Shown here piece after piece: positions 32,773 through 42,187 of a stretch of DNA of 64,000 nt; within the stretch, counting starts at the first letter, position 1; every line of letters starts with the position of its first letter. The notes under the pieces were generated by a model. That model made no database searches. It was not told where the DNA came from and worked only from the letters and a program-made list of their open reading frames with translations. Made by a program: the position numbers and the translations under genes. Origin of the DNA: Tahibacter soli (lineage in GTDB: Bacteria; Pseudomonadota; Gammaproteobacteria; Xanthomonadales; Rhodanobacteraceae). Location: the NCBI RefSeq assembly GCF_025717065.2, contig NZ_JAOVZO020000023.1:62001-126000 (forward strand), in the 5' to 3' direction.

Positions 32773-35163
32773 TCACGGCCTCGCGGCCGTCGCCTCCGGC
32801 GCCGCGTCGGTCGGCACGAGCGCCGGCGGCAGTTCGCGTTCGCCGGCGAGGCGGCCGGCGCGTGCGAGCGCGTTCTGCCACGGCGTGCGCTGATCGAGCG
32901 CGGCGTACAGGCGTACCTGCAGCAGCGCCGCGTCGTAGCTCGTTTCGGCCCAGCCGGCCGTGCGCGCGGCGACCGTCGTCGCGCGCGCGAGATCGCCCTG
33001 CGCGATCAGCCAGTTCGTATACGCGACCGAGACGGTCAGCACGTCGTCGGGCACGCGCGCGGCCTCGGCCTGGGCCAGCGCATCTTCGAACGCTGCACGC
33101 GCGCTGTGGTTTTCCTGTGCGGCGGCTGAACTCTCGGCCGCGACGAGGCCCGCGTACAGGCGCGCCGCGGGCGAATCGTTGCCGCGCGCCCACGCGTCGG
33201 CCGCCTTCGCGGTGGCGGCGGCGGCCTTCGCGTCGCCCGTGCCGGCCTGCGCGCGTACGAGCGTCAGCCACAGGCTCGCGTACTCGCGCGGGCTTTCGGC
33301 GTTCCACGGCGAGGCGACCACCGCCGCCGCTTCGCGCGCCGCCTCGTCGTAGCGGCCGGCCGCGAGCGCGCGCCGCGCCGCGACGACGCGCATCGATGCG
33401 AGCAGCGATTCGTCCTTGCCCGCGCGCGCGTCGGCCACGGCCTCGTCGAGTACGCGCCGCGCGTCGGCGAGACGGCCGTTCGCCGCGAGCACTTCGCTGC
33501 GCGCGAGATTGGCGTAGCGCTTCCATTGCGGATTCGGTTCGCGCTCGACGAGTTCGGCGAGGCGCCGCTCGTCGGCGAGCGCGGCGGCCGGCTGCAGCAG
33601 CAGCAGGCGGCTGCCCGCCGCGGCGACGCGCACGAACACTTCGCTGGTCAGATCGTGGAAGCTCGCCAGACCCTCGGCGGCGCGGTCGAGCACCGGCAGC
33701 GCCTCGGCGTAGCGGTCGCGGCGCGCGTCGAGGATGCCGAGGTTCGCGTCGACGCGCGCGAGGCCCAGGCGGTCGCCGACGCTTTCGAGCACGGCGCGCG
33801 CACGGGCGAAGTCCGGCAGCGCCGCGTCGAACTGCGACGCCGCGCTGCGCGCGATCGCGCGGCCGGTGTACGCGCGGCCGAGTTCGAGGCTCGGCGCGCC
33901 GTCGCCGAGCGCGGCGATCGCGGCGTCCGAACGGCTGGCCGACAGCACGTAGTCGTCGCGTCGCAGCGCGATGTTGCCGAGCGCGTTGTAGAGGCGCGCG
34001 CGAAACTGCGGCTCTTCGGTGCTCGTCTCGGCGAGCAGCGCCTGATACGCCGTTTCGGACGCGTCGAGCTTGCCCGCGCGAAAGTCGAGCCGTGCGAGGC
34101 GATAGCGCACCTCGGGCAGCGCGCGCTGGTCGGGATCGAGGCTTTCGAGCAGCGCGCGCGAAGCCGCGAGCTGGTCGGCGAGCAACGCCGCCTCCGACTG
34201 CGCGAGCACGCCGGCGAGCGCGCGCTCGCGCGGCGCCAGCTGATCGTTGCGCGGCGGCGGCGTGCGGCCGAGCTGCACCGCGAACCGGTCGGCCGCGGCG
34301 CGCGCGGCGTCCATCAGGTCCTGCGATTCGGCTTCGGCGTGCGGCGCGGGATCGCGGCCGTGCACGCCGTGCAGCGACACGCGCCAGTAGCCGGCCGTCA
34401 GCTCGCCTTTGGCGGCGATCACGAGCCCCGCGCCGGCGGCGTCGGCGAGCGCGCGCAACTGCGCGGCGTCGGGCGCGCGGCCGTCGAGCTCGCGCGCGAG
34501 CGCCACGACGTTGTCGCTCGGCACGATCGCCTGGCCCGCGGCGCGCAGGCGTTCGGCGACGAGATCCATGACGCCCAGGCGCGCCCACGCGTAGCTTTCG
34601 TCGGCGGCGATCGACAGCGGCAGCACGAGGCCGATGCCGCTCGTCGCGGCGACGCCGGCCGCCGGTTTCGGCGCGGGCCAGAAGCGCCACGCGAGCGCGG
34701 CGAGCGCCGCTGCGGCGACGAGTACAGCGACGCGCCACGGCAGGCGCGCGGCACGGCGCGGCGGTGCGGCGGGCGATGCGGGTTCCGGATCGAGGGCAGC
34801 CGGCACCGGAGCGGTTGCCGGCGCGGCATCGTCGGGCGGTGCGTCGACCACCTGCGTCGGCGCCGCCCAGGCGTAGCCGAAGCGCGGCACGGTGCGCAGC
34901 ATGCGCCGCGTTTCGTCGTTGTCGCCCAGCACGCGCCGCACGCGCGTGATCGCCTGGTCGAGCAGGTTGTCGTCGATCTCGGTGCGGCCCCACACCGCGG
35001 CGATCAGCTCGTCGCGGCCGACGGCGCGCGCGCGGTGCTCGACGAGATAGGCGAGGCAGTCGAACGCCTTCGGCGGCAGGCGCAGCGCCTCGCCGGCGCG
35101 CGAGATTTCGCGCCGCGCGGGGTCGAGCAGGAAGTCGCCGAAACGCAGTTTGTCTGGACTCAT
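32773..35163 (-). CDS. CadC-like membrane regulator with winged helix and TPR-type repeats
   Basis: The 796-residue protein has an OmpR/PhoB-type winged-helix DNA-binding domain at residues 1-105 (FGDFLLDPARREI, LPPKAFDCLAYLVEHRARAVGRDELIAAVWG, ITRVRRVLGDN). A Pro/Ala-rich linker follows, then one membrane helix at about 142-160. A large periplasmic region of TPR-like helical pairs (SETAYQALLAE, RLYNALGNIALRRDDY, LGLARVDANLGILDARRDRYAEALPVLDRA) makes up the rest. One-component membrane-bound regulators such as CadC and ToxR have this plan. The signal is unknown. It lies next to the surface-protein gene at 35373, which could be a target, but this is inference. Confidence 0.87.
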   Translation of the reverse strand: MSPDKLRFGDFLLDPARREISRAGEALRLPPKAFDCLAYLVEHRARAVGRDELIAAVWGRTEIDDNLLDQAITRVRRVLGDNDETRRMLRTVPRFGYAWAAPTQVVDAPPDDAAPATAPVPAALDPEPASPAAPPRRAARLPWRVAVLVAAAALAALAWRFWPAPKPAAGVAATSGIGLVLPLSIAADESYAWARLGVMDLVAERLRAAGQAIVPSDNVVALARELDGRAPDAAQLRALADAAGAGLVIAAKGELTAGYWRVSLHGVHGRDPAPHAEAESQDLMDAARAAADRFAVQLGRTPPPRNDQLAPRERALAGVLAQSEAALLADQLAASRALLESLDPDQRALPEVRYRLARLDFRAGKLDASETAYQALLAETSTEEPQFRARLYNALGNIALRRDDYVLSASRSDAAIAALGDGAPSLELGRAYTGRAIARSAASQFDAALPDFARARAVLESVGDRLGLARVDANLGILDARRDRYAEALPVLDRAAEGLASFHDLTSEVFVRVAAAGSRLLLLQPAAALADERRLAELVEREPNPQWKRYANLARSEVLAANGRLADARRVLDEAVADARAGKDESLLASMRVVAARRALAAGRYDEAAREAAAVVASPWNAESPREYASLWLTLVRAQAGTGDAKAAAATAKAADAWARGNDSPAARLYAGLVAAESSAAAQENHSARAAFEDALAQAEAARVPDDVLTVSVAYTNWLIAQGDLARATTVAARTAGWAETSYDAALLQVRLYAALDQRTPWQNALARAGRLAGERELPPALVPTDAAPEATAARP

Positions 35164-35315
35164 GCAAATAGGATGTCGGTCGCGCCGTGCGGACGATCGC
35201 CGACCATACGCGCGGGAAGGCGGCGTGACCAGGACTCCGCACGGGCGCGCATCGTCGCACCTGGAAATAAACCGGCGCGTTCAACCGGATCGTGCGGCTC
35301 GCGTACCGGTCGCGC

Positions 35316-35346
35316 AAAAAAAGCGGCGCACCCGAAGATGCGCCGC
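35316..35346 (-). terminator. Rho-independent terminator after the Ig-like protein gene
   Basis: On the minus strand an 8-bp stem (GCGGCGCA / TGCGCCGC) with an 8-base loop is followed directly by seven T residues (A-run at 35316-35322 on the plus strand). It starts 27 bases past the stop codon at 35373. This is the most canonical terminator in the window. Confidence 0.88.
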
Positions 35347-35372
35347 CTCTTACCCTGAACTGCCGAACGTCG

Positions 35373-37409
35373 TTACGGCACGCAGACCGGCACGTCGCCG
35401 AAACCGTCGCGGAAGATCGTCTCGATCGGATCGATATTGCGCAGGTTGAACGCGATCGGCGGATTGCCGCTGCCGACCATCGTCGCCGTCGCGGCGTAGT
35501 CGCCCGCGTTTTCGTTCGCCGTGGCGGCGACCTCGACATAGCCGTTCGCATCCGTGAACTCGATGAAGCTCGTCGGACCGCCGCTGCCCGTCGGACCGAC
35601 CAGCACCGCGGAGGCACCGGTGGACGGCGAGGCGAACGAGATGGCGACGCCTTGCCTCGGCGCACCGCCGGCCTCGGTTGCCCGAACGCGCAGCACGCAC
35701 AGGAACGGCTGGGTGAGATACGCGCTCTGGTTCGACGCGCCGCTCGCGCTGGCCGGGTTGAGCGACACCGTCGAATCGGCCGAGTTGGTCAGGGCGAAGC
35801 TCGTCGGCGTGCCGACGCCCGTTGCCGTCGCGGTGATCGCGTAGTTGCCCGGATAGCCGTTCGCCGTCGCGTTCGTCGTGGCCACGCCGTTCGCATCGGT
35901 CGTCACCGTCGTCGGCGAGATCGTCGCGCTCGGGCCCGAGCCCGGCGGCGGCGCGAACGTCACCGGCACGCCGGACACCGGATTGCCGTAGGCGTCGGCG
36001 ACCGTCACCTGCAGCGGGCCGGAGAACGGCTGGTAGACGTTGGCCGTCTGACCCGAACCCGAGCTCGGCAGCACTTGCGCGGCGGGGCCCGCGGCGTTGG
36101 TCATGTTGTAGGTCGCCGTGTCGGCGGTGCCGTTGACGCTCGCGGTGATCGGATACGTGCCGGCGATCGTGTTCGCCGTCGCGTTCGTCGTGGCCACGCC
36201 GTTCGCGTCGGTCGTCACCGTGGTCGGCGACAGCGATGCGCTCGGGCCGCTCGACGGCGCGGTGAACGTGACCGTCACGCCCGGCACCGGATTGCCGCCG
36301 GCATCCCTGACGATGACCGACAGCGGCGACGAGAACGGCTGCGCCACCGTTGCGCTCTGCGGCGTGCCGCCGCCCGGATCGAGCGACGCCGGTACGCCGG
36401 CGATATTGCTGAGCGGGAAGCTCGCGACGCCGCCGACGCCGGAAACGGTCGCCTGCACGGTGTACGAGCCGACGGTGCTGTTCGATGTCGCGGTGACCTG
36501 CGCGATGCCGTTCGCATCGGTCGTCGCGGTGACGCTCGACAGCGTCGCGCCGGCGCCGGTGCCGCTGACGACGGTGAACGTCACGACGGCGCCGGGCACC
36601 GGGTCGCCGTCGGGATCGAGCACCTGCACCTGCAGCGGCGCCGGGAACTGCGTGTTGATCGGCACGCCCTGCGGCGAGCTGTTGAACGGCGTGATGCTCG
36701 CCGGCACCGGATTGAGCGCGGTCGCCGACAGCGCGACGTTGTCGAAGCGCACCGTATTGGCGAGATTGACGGTCAGGAGATTCGTCGGCTCGGCCAGGAG
36801 CTGCACCGTGATCGGACCGCTCGCGGTCGGGCCGGTCGTGTAGGTCAGCGTCACGCGGAACACGGTGCCGCTGACCGGCGAGATCGTGATGAGGCTCGCG
36901 GGCGCGGTAACGGTGGACGCCACGCGCGTCGCGCCGCTCGCCAGCGCGAGACCCGCGTTGCCGGTACCGAGCAGCGACAGGCCGATCGTGCCGCCGGTAT
37001 CGACGTCGGCGCTGATCAGATAGCGTTTGTTCGGCAGGAAGTTCGTCGACAGCGTCTGGCTGTAGTACGCGCCGTTGTTGAGGAGGCCCAGCACGTTGAC
37101 GCCGGCGAGACCGCTGACCGACCCGCTGCCCATGCCGATCGTCAGGGTCGGCGGCGCCAGCAGCGCCAGCACGCCCGTATACGAACCCTGCCACGGGCCG
37201 GACCCGACCGGGCCGGAACCCGAGCCGCCGATCAGCCCTCCGCCGATCGCGCCGTTGTTGGCCGCCGTCGCGAAATCGGCGTTCGGCACCGTGACGGGCG
37301 CGGCCGACGCCGCGCCGCAGAGCGCGAGCGCGCAGGCCATCGCAGAAGTTCGCAAAAGATATTCAAGATTCGTCCGTTTGACGGGACGTTGGTCGTGCAG
37401 GCGGTTCAT
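35373..37409 (-). CDS. Secreted protein with four bacterial Ig-like (Big1-type) repeats
   Basis: The 678-residue protein has an N-terminal signal sequence (core MACALALCGAASAAP around residue 25-37) and a ~200-residue N-terminal beta-rich domain. About four tandem Ig-like repeats of ~95 residues follow, each with the pattern PLxVxVxDxxGNPVxGVxVTF...TTDANGxAxTxATxN...GxYxITAxxxG. The tail is IFRDGFGDVPVCVP. Such repeats occur in invasins/intimins and other surface or secreted proteins. A GGGAG ribosome site precedes the ATG at 37409. The gene is followed by a clear terminator. The function is unknown; adhesion or a structural role is likely. Confidence 0.82.
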   Translation of the reverse strand: MNRLHDQRPVKRTNLEYLLRTSAMACALALCGAASAAPVTVPNADFATAANNGAIGGGLIGGSGSGPVGSGPWQGSYTGVLALLAPPTLTIGMGSGSVSGLAGVNVLGLLNNGAYYSQTLSTNFLPNKRYLISADVDTGGTIGLSLLGTGNAGLALASGATRVASTVTAPASLITISPVSGTVFRVTLTYTTGPTASGPITVQLLAEPTNLLTVNLANTVRFDNVALSATALNPVPASITPFNSSPQGVPINTQFPAPLQVQVLDPDGDPVPGAVVTFTVVSGTGAGATLSSVTATTDANGIAQVTATSNSTVGSYTVQATVSGVGGVASFPLSNIAGVPASLDPGGGTPQSATVAQPFSSPLSVIVRDAGGNPVPGVTVTFTAPSSGPSASLSPTTVTTDANGVATTNATANTIAGTYPITASVNGTADTATYNMTNAAGPAAQVLPSSGSGQTANVYQPFSGPLQVTVADAYGNPVSGVPVTFAPPPGSGPSATISPTTVTTDANGVATTNATANGYPGNYAITATATGVGTPTSFALTNSADSTVSLNPASASGASNQSAYLTQPFLCVLRVRATEAGGAPRQGVAISFASPSTGASAVLVGPTGSGGPTSFIEFTDANGYVEVAATANENAGDYAATATMVGSGNPPIAFNLRNIDPIETIFRDGFGDVPVCVP

Positions 37410-37936
37410 GATGGCTCCCTAAAGGTGTCGATCGCGGGATGATCGGTGTGTTCCGTCCAAGGCCGCTTCGCATCGGAACGTCGGGAGCGTCCGTTCTCCG
37501 GCGCGCCGAGTCGGCAGGCGCGACCGAGAGTAGAGCGGCATTGTACAAAATCTCTACCTGTAAAAAGATATAGGTAAGTGTCTGCGATTCGTGAACGCGC
37601 GCGCGGGTTTTGCGTGCGACGTGAAAGCCGTGTGAGTGCCGATGCGCGCGCTCGTCTTTCGACACGTGCATGCGAACGTGCGCGAAACCGTGCCCGGCGT
37701 TGGCGCGGCGCGATGCGAGGCCCAGATGTGCCGCATCGCGCGTACGTTGTCGCAAGGGCGTCGCGCGATCGCCTGCGGCGCGTGCGTGTCTTCACCCGTC
37801 GTTGACGCCGGCGTGAAATTTTTTTTGCGCGTTCGCGTCGATGGGGGAGAAAGCCGGTGAAATCCCTGTAAGGTTTTCCTTTCGCCCGACGACTAAGCTT
37901 CCGAAAGGCGCGATTGCGCCGCCCGACGGGAACCCG
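37410..37936. other. Divergent intergenic region between Ig-like protein and ECF sigma genes
   Basis: No gene is supported in these 527 bases. An AT-richer stretch around 37545-37580 (CTGTAAAAAGATATAGGTAAG) is the likeliest promoter area for the minus-strand gene. A small GGCGC/GCGCC hairpin lies at 37907-37920, just before the sigma-factor start. Open frames here have an Arg-rich shadow composition. Confidence 0.5.
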
Positions 37937-38434
37937 ATGCAGCACACGCCAGCGCCGACCCTCGAAGCCGTGCTCGCGCAGTACGGCGCGTCGCTCGCGC
38001 GCGTGGCGCGCACGTACGAGGCGACCGCGGCGGGCCGCGAGGACCTGCTGCAGGATGTCGCGCTCGCGCTGCTCAAGGCGCTGCCGCGCTATCGCGGCGA
38101 CAGCGCGCTCGGCACGTTCGTCTATCGCGTCGCGACGAACGTCGCGATCGACCGGCTGGCGCGGCGACCGCCCGACGCGCTCGATCTGGCGGCGATCGAA
38201 GACCGGCCCGACCCCGGGCCGACGCCCGAATCGCTGCACGCCGACGAGCATCGGCGCGAACGCCTCGCGCGCGCGTTGCGGCGCCTGCCGCTGACCCAGC
38301 GGCAGGTCATGAGCCTCGTGCTCGAAGGGTTGTCGCACGGACAGATCGCCGCCGTGCTCGGACTGACCGAGAACAACGTCGCCGTGCGCGCGAACCGTGC
38401 GCGCACGCAACTGCGGCAATGGCTGGAGGAATGA
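37937..38434 (+). CDS. ECF-type sigma factor
   Basis: The 165-residue protein has sigma region 2 (DLLQDVALALLKALPRYRGDSALGTFVYRVATNVAIDRLAR, key words LPRYRGDSALGTFVYR) and region 4 (ARALRRLPLTQRQVMSLVLEGLSHGQIAAVLGLTENNVAVRANRARTQLRQWL, key words GLSHGQIAAVLGLTENNVAVRA). It lacks regions 1 and 3, as ECF sigmas do. I chose ATG 37937 because homologues begin near the MQHTPAPTLE segment. An in-frame start at 37841 exists but adds an atypical basic leader. The next gene, a membrane protein, starts two bases past the stop and may be its anti-sigma factor. Confidence 0.87.
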   Translation: MQHTPAPTLEAVLAQYGASLARVARTYEATAAGREDLLQDVALALLKALPRYRGDSALGTFVYRVATNVAIDRLARRPPDALDLAAIEDRPDPGPTPESLHADEHRRERLARALRRLPLTQRQVMSLVLEGLSHGQIAAVLGLTENNVAVRANRARTQLRQWLEE

Positions 38435-38435
38435 C

Positions 38436-38996
38436 ATGAACGAACGCGACGACGAACTCGAGGCCTGGCAGCGCCAGTGGCGGGACGGCGCGCCGCCGCC
38501 GCGCGTCGAGGCGCGCGCGATCGCCGACGATCGCCGCTACCGGCGCTTCGCGATCGCCGAATACGCGCTGTCGGCGCTGCTGCTCACCGCCTCGCTGGCC
38601 TACGTGCTGTACTCGGACACGATCGTCGCGCGGCTGCTGTTCGCCGGCTTCTGGGGCATCGGCGTACCGACGCTCGCCTTCGCGATATGGAACCGGCGCG
38701 GCCTGTGGCGCGCGACCGACGAGAGCGGCCGCGCGTTCGTCGCACTCGCGCTGCGGCGCTGCCGGCGCGGGCTGCGCGCGGTGCACGCAAGCTACGTCGT
38801 GCTCGCCGCCGTGGTCGCGTTCAACGTCGCGACGTTCAGCGGCGCGTTCGCGGCGATGCCGTCGGACGGCCGCGACGGCATCGCCCTGACGATCGCGGTC
38901 GCCGCGGTCTATCTCATCGTGCTGATGGCCGCGCACCGGCGCGTGCGCCGGCGCCTCGCCGCGTACGAAGCGATCGCGCGCGAACTCGACGCGTAA
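38436..38996 (+). CDS. Membrane protein paired with the ECF sigma factor, probable anti-sigma or regulator
   Basis: The 186-residue protein begins MNERDDELEAWQRQWRDG, a soluble cytoplasmic segment. It then has about four membrane helices: AEYALSALLLTASLAYVLYS, LLFAGFWGIGVPTLAFAIW, SYVVLAAVVAFNVATF and ALTIAVAAVYLIVLMA. GGAGGA ends 5 bases before the ATG, and the preceding sigma gene stops two bases upstream. The layout (acidic N-terminus plus membrane helices immediately after an ECF sigma) suggests an anti-sigma factor, though no zinc-binding HxxxCxxC motif is visible. The family is not firmly recognised. Confidence 0.75.
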   Translation: MNERDDELEAWQRQWRDGAPPPRVEARAIADDRRYRRFAIAEYALSALLLTASLAYVLYSDTIVARLLFAGFWGIGVPTLAFAIWNRRGLWRATDESGRAFVALALRRCRRGLRAVHASYVVLAAVVAFNVATFSGAFAAMPSDGRDGIALTIAVAAVYLIVLMAAHRRVRRRLAAYEAIARELDA

Positions 38997-39065
38997 GGTT
39001 TCGCGGTGGGCGCCGACTAATGCAGGCACACGCGTCCGATCGTCGGACGCTTCACGGAGCCTGCC

Positions 39066-41042
39066 ATGACCGCAAGATCGCAAACTTCCCTTCGTCGCAA
39101 AGCGCTCGCGCTGTCGCTGCATGCCGTCGCCTGCGTCGCGCTCGGCGGCGCGCTGTTCGTGCCGCCGGCCTTGCACGCGCGCGAAGCGGCGATGCCCGCG
39201 GCGCGCGAGGACTGGCTCGAGCTGCGCCTGGCCGGCGTGCCGGCCGGCTACATCCTCGAACGCGCCGACGGCGCGAAGACCCACGTCGAATCGAAGATGG
39301 TGCTCAACCGCATGGGATCGAAGGTCGAGATCTCGAGCGCGACGACGTTCGACGAAGACGCCGACGGCCGCCTGCGCAGCCTCACGACGCAGGCCAGCAC
39401 GTCGCGCGACAAGAGCACGCTGACGTTGACCGTCGGCAAGGACGAGCTGACGCTCGAGTCGCAGGCCGGCGGCAAATCGTATACGACGAAGCAGCCTTTG
39501 ACGGCGCCGCTCTACGGGCCGCGCGGCGCACGCGCGCTGTCGCGCGCGCGGCTCGCCGCACCGGGCGACGTTCTGAAATATTCCACTTTCGTTCCGGAAG
39601 CCGGTTCGGTCGCGCAGGTGACGCGCACGATGCTCCGGCGCGAGACGATCAAGGTCGGCGCGCGCGACGTCGATGCGCGCGTCGTCACCGAAATATCGAG
39701 TGCGATGCCGGTGCCGTCGACGCTGTGGCTCGACGCCGACGCGCGCGTCGTCAGGCAGGAGCAGCGCAGTCCGTTCGGCCTCGTGGAACTTTCGCCCGGC
39801 ACCGCCGCGCTGCGCGCGGTGGTCGAAGCGGGCGCCGAACTTCCGGACGACACCTACAGCAACGCCGTCGCGCGTTCGAACGTGCGGCTGCCGCGACCGC
39901 GCGACGTCGAACGCGTCGTGCTGCGGCTGGAGCTGAAGAACCCCGAAGCCGGCCTGCCGGACCTGTCGGGCCCGAACCAGCGGGTCATCGAGAAATCGGA
40001 CAGGCACGTCGTGTTCGAAGTGACGCGTCCGAATACGCCGGACGACGCGCAGTCGCCGCGCGAGGACGCGCAGTACGTCAATCCCACCGCCGTGCTGCAA
40101 TCGGATCATGCCGATGTAGCCCGGCTCGCGGCGCAGCTCAAGCGCCCCGGCGCGAGCCGCTGGCAGCAGGCGCGCGTGCTGCAGGACTGGGTCAGCGAGA
40201 ACATGCAGTTCGACGCGGGCGTCGCGATGGTCTCGGCGTCGGAAGTCGTGCGCGATCGCCGCGGCACGTGCGTCGCGTACGCGGTGCTGCTGACGTCGCT
40301 CGCGCGCGCGCTCGAGATTCCGTCGCGCATGGTGTTCGGCTACGTCTATGCCGCGAACATGTGGGGCGGCCACGCGTGGACCGAGATCCGCATCGGCGAC
40401 GACTGGGTGCCGATCGACGCGGCGATGTACGCGCCGGGCGTCGCCGACGCGGCGCGATTCGCCATCGTGCGCCTCGCCGAGAAGCAGGGCGCCGGCACCG
40501 ACCAGGCCGCGCTCGCGCAGCTGTTCGGCAACGAACGCATCCGCGTGCTGAGCTACGCGATCGACGGCCGCACGATCGACGTCGCCGACGGCGCGAAGGC
40601 GTATGCGATCGACGGCGACGTCTATCGCAACGCGCCGCTCGGCCTCGTCGTGCGCAAGAGCGCGGACGCGAGCTTCGTCAAGCTCGACGCGATGTATCCC
40701 GACACGACGGTGGTCGGCGTGCGCGATGCGCAGGGCAGGGAAACGACGCTGCACCAGGGTGCGGCGTCGGTCGTCGAACTGCGCGAGGACGGTCTGGCCG
40801 CGTACCTGAAAGAAAAGGGCTACGCCGCGCCGATGCAAGCGCTGCGCGTCGCCGGTCGACCCGCGCTGCTGGCGACGAAGGTCGACGCCGGCAAGAAAAC
40901 CGCGACGACCGCGATCGCGTTCCGCGACGGCGAAGACCTGTGGCTCGTGCGCACCGACGGCGACGACGGCGAACGGCGCGTGCGCGCGGCGGCGCAGGGC
41001 GTCGAACTCGCGGCGCCGGCGGCGGCGGTCGTCGCGCGCTGA
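39066..41042 (+). CDS. Exported transglutaminase-like cysteine-protease-fold protein
   Basis: The 658-residue product has an N-terminal signal sequence with hydrophobic core ALSLHAVACVALGGALFV. A large beta-rich region follows. The transglutaminase-like core lies near residues 370-470, with the triad pattern RRGTCVAYAVLLTSLARALEIPSRMVFGYVY (Cys), GGHAWTEIRIGDDWVPIDA (His and Asp). A beta-rich C-terminal part completes it. Family members act as proteases or transglutaminases, but the reaction is not predictable here. It lies 69 bases after the putative anti-sigma gene on the same strand and may share its transcript. Confidence 0.83.
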   Translation: MTARSQTSLRRKALALSLHAVACVALGGALFVPPALHAREAAMPAAREDWLELRLAGVPAGYILERADGAKTHVESKMVLNRMGSKVEISSATTFDEDADGRLRSLTTQASTSRDKSTLTLTVGKDELTLESQAGGKSYTTKQPLTAPLYGPRGARALSRARLAAPGDVLKYSTFVPEAGSVAQVTRTMLRRETIKVGARDVDARVVTEISSAMPVPSTLWLDADARVVRQEQRSPFGLVELSPGTAALRAVVEAGAELPDDTYSNAVARSNVRLPRPRDVERVVLRLELKNPEAGLPDLSGPNQRVIEKSDRHVVFEVTRPNTPDDAQSPREDAQYVNPTAVLQSDHADVARLAAQLKRPGASRWQQARVLQDWVSENMQFDAGVAMVSASEVVRDRRGTCVAYAVLLTSLARALEIPSRMVFGYVYAANMWGGHAWTEIRIGDDWVPIDAAMYAPGVADAARFAIVRLAEKQGAGTDQAALAQLFGNERIRVLSYAIDGRTIDVADGAKAYAIDGDVYRNAPLGLVVRKSADASFVKLDAMYPDTTVVGVRDAQGRETTLHQGAASVVELREDGLAAYLKEKGYAAPMQALRVAGRPALLATKVDAGKKTATTAIAFRDGEDLWLVRTDGDDGERRVRAAAQGVELAAPAAAVVAR

Positions 41043-41205
41043 GCCGCAGACGTCCCGCGACGCAGCACCCCTGGACGGCACGATGAAGCTTCGCAGGAAA
41101 CTGGCCGATGCCGCGTCCGCCTCGTCGAACATAGAATTCGGCATCCGGCGCTGCGCACCGCTCACGCCGCCGACGGTGCGGCAGTAGTCGCACGCGCCCG
41201 AACGC

Positions 41206-41240
41206 CGTCGCGGCAACCGGCATTGCCCGTTGCCGCGACG
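41206..41240. terminator. Long perfect stem-loop upstream of the epimerase gene
   Basis: The inverted repeat CGTCGCGGCAA / TTGCCGCGACG has 11-bp arms and a 13-base loop. It lies 164 bases after the transglutaminase-like gene and 51 bases before the epimerase start. It could be a terminator for the former or an element in the latter's leader. No T-run follows. Confidence 0.4.
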
Positions 41241-41290
41241 TATCGTCGGGACGCTAGACTCCGCGAATCGTCCTGCCGCGGAGCGTGCGC

Positions 41291-42187
41291 ATGAAGATCG
41301 TCGTCACCGGCGCGAGCGGCCGCATCGGCCGCGCGATCCACGTGCGCCTGTCGCGCGAGCACGACGTCGTCGGCTTCGATCGCGCGCCGTCGTCGACGGC
41401 CGACGTCGTCGGCGATCTGGACGACGCCGTGCTCTTGCGCCGCGTCTGCGACGGTGCCGACGCGATCGTGCATACCGCAGCGCTGCACGCGCCGCACGTC
41501 GGCCTCGTCGCCGACGCGCAGTTCGAACGCGTCAACGTCGACGGTACGCGCCGCGTGCTCGACGCGGCCGTCGCGGCGAACGTGCCGCGCTTCGTGTTCA
41601 CGAGTTCCACCGCGGTGTTCGGCGACGCCGCGACGCCGCGCGAACGCGCCGGCTGGGTCGACGAGGCGCTCGCGCCGCAACCGGTCACGATCTATCACCG
41701 CACCAAGCTCGCCGCAGAAGCACTGTTGCGCGACGCGGCCGGCGCCGGCGGGCCGGTCGTGCGCATCTTGCGCATGTCGCGCTGCTTTCCGGAACCCGCG
41801 CCGCTCATGGCGGCGTATCGCCTGCATCGCGGCATCGACGCGCGCGACGTTGCCGACGCGCACGCGCTCGCCCTCGCCGACACGGCGGGCCCGCAGGCGA
41901 CGTACGTCATTTCCGGCGCGACGCCGTTCCTGCCCGATGACGCCGACGCGCTGCTGCGCGACGCGCCGTCGGTGCTGCGCGCACGCTGCCCCGAGCTCGT
42001 CGAAGAATTCGAACTGCGCGACTGGCCGCTGCCGGCGTCGATCGACCGTGTCTACGATGCGGCCCTCGCGATGCGCGAGCTGCGCTGGCGACCGCACTAC
42101 GGGTTCGACGAACCGCTCGCGATGTTCGACGCGGGCTGGTCGGAAGTGCTGCCGCCCCGGCGCGGCGCATGGACGGCGAACGAATAG
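41291..42187 (+). CDS. NAD(P)-dependent epimerase/dehydratase (extended SDR)
   Basis: The 298-residue protein opens with a Rossmann motif MKIVVTGASGRIGRAI. It has the adenine-side Asp (DVVGDLDD) and the central VFTSSTAVFGD strand. The catalytic Tyr-Lys pair appears as YHRTKLAAE. These are typical of extended short-chain dehydrogenases that modify nucleotide sugars or other carbonyls. The substrate is not predictable. ATG 41291 is preferred over GTG 41285 because the Rossmann motif starts immediately. The gene meets soxR tail to tail with no gap (stops at 42185-42187 and 42188-42190). Its own control signals were not identified. Confidence 0.88.
   Translation: MKIVVTGASGRIGRAIHVRLSREHDVVGFDRAPSSTADVVGDLDDAVLLRRVCDGADAIVHTAALHAPHVGLVADAQFERVNVDGTRRVLDAAVAANVPRFVFTSSTAVFGDAATPRERAGWVDEALAPQPVTIYHRTKLAAEALLRDAAGAGGPVVRILRMSRCFPEPAPLMAAYRLHRGIDARDVADAHALALADTAGPQATYVISGATPFLPDDADALLRDAPSVLRARCPELVEEFELRDWPLPASIDRVYDAALAMRELRWRPHYGFDEPLAMFDAGWSEVLPPRRGAWTANE

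Noticed and set aside
41082-41187. Small open frame upstream of the epimerase
   Set aside because: Short, no ribosome site, no homology or coding bias visible.
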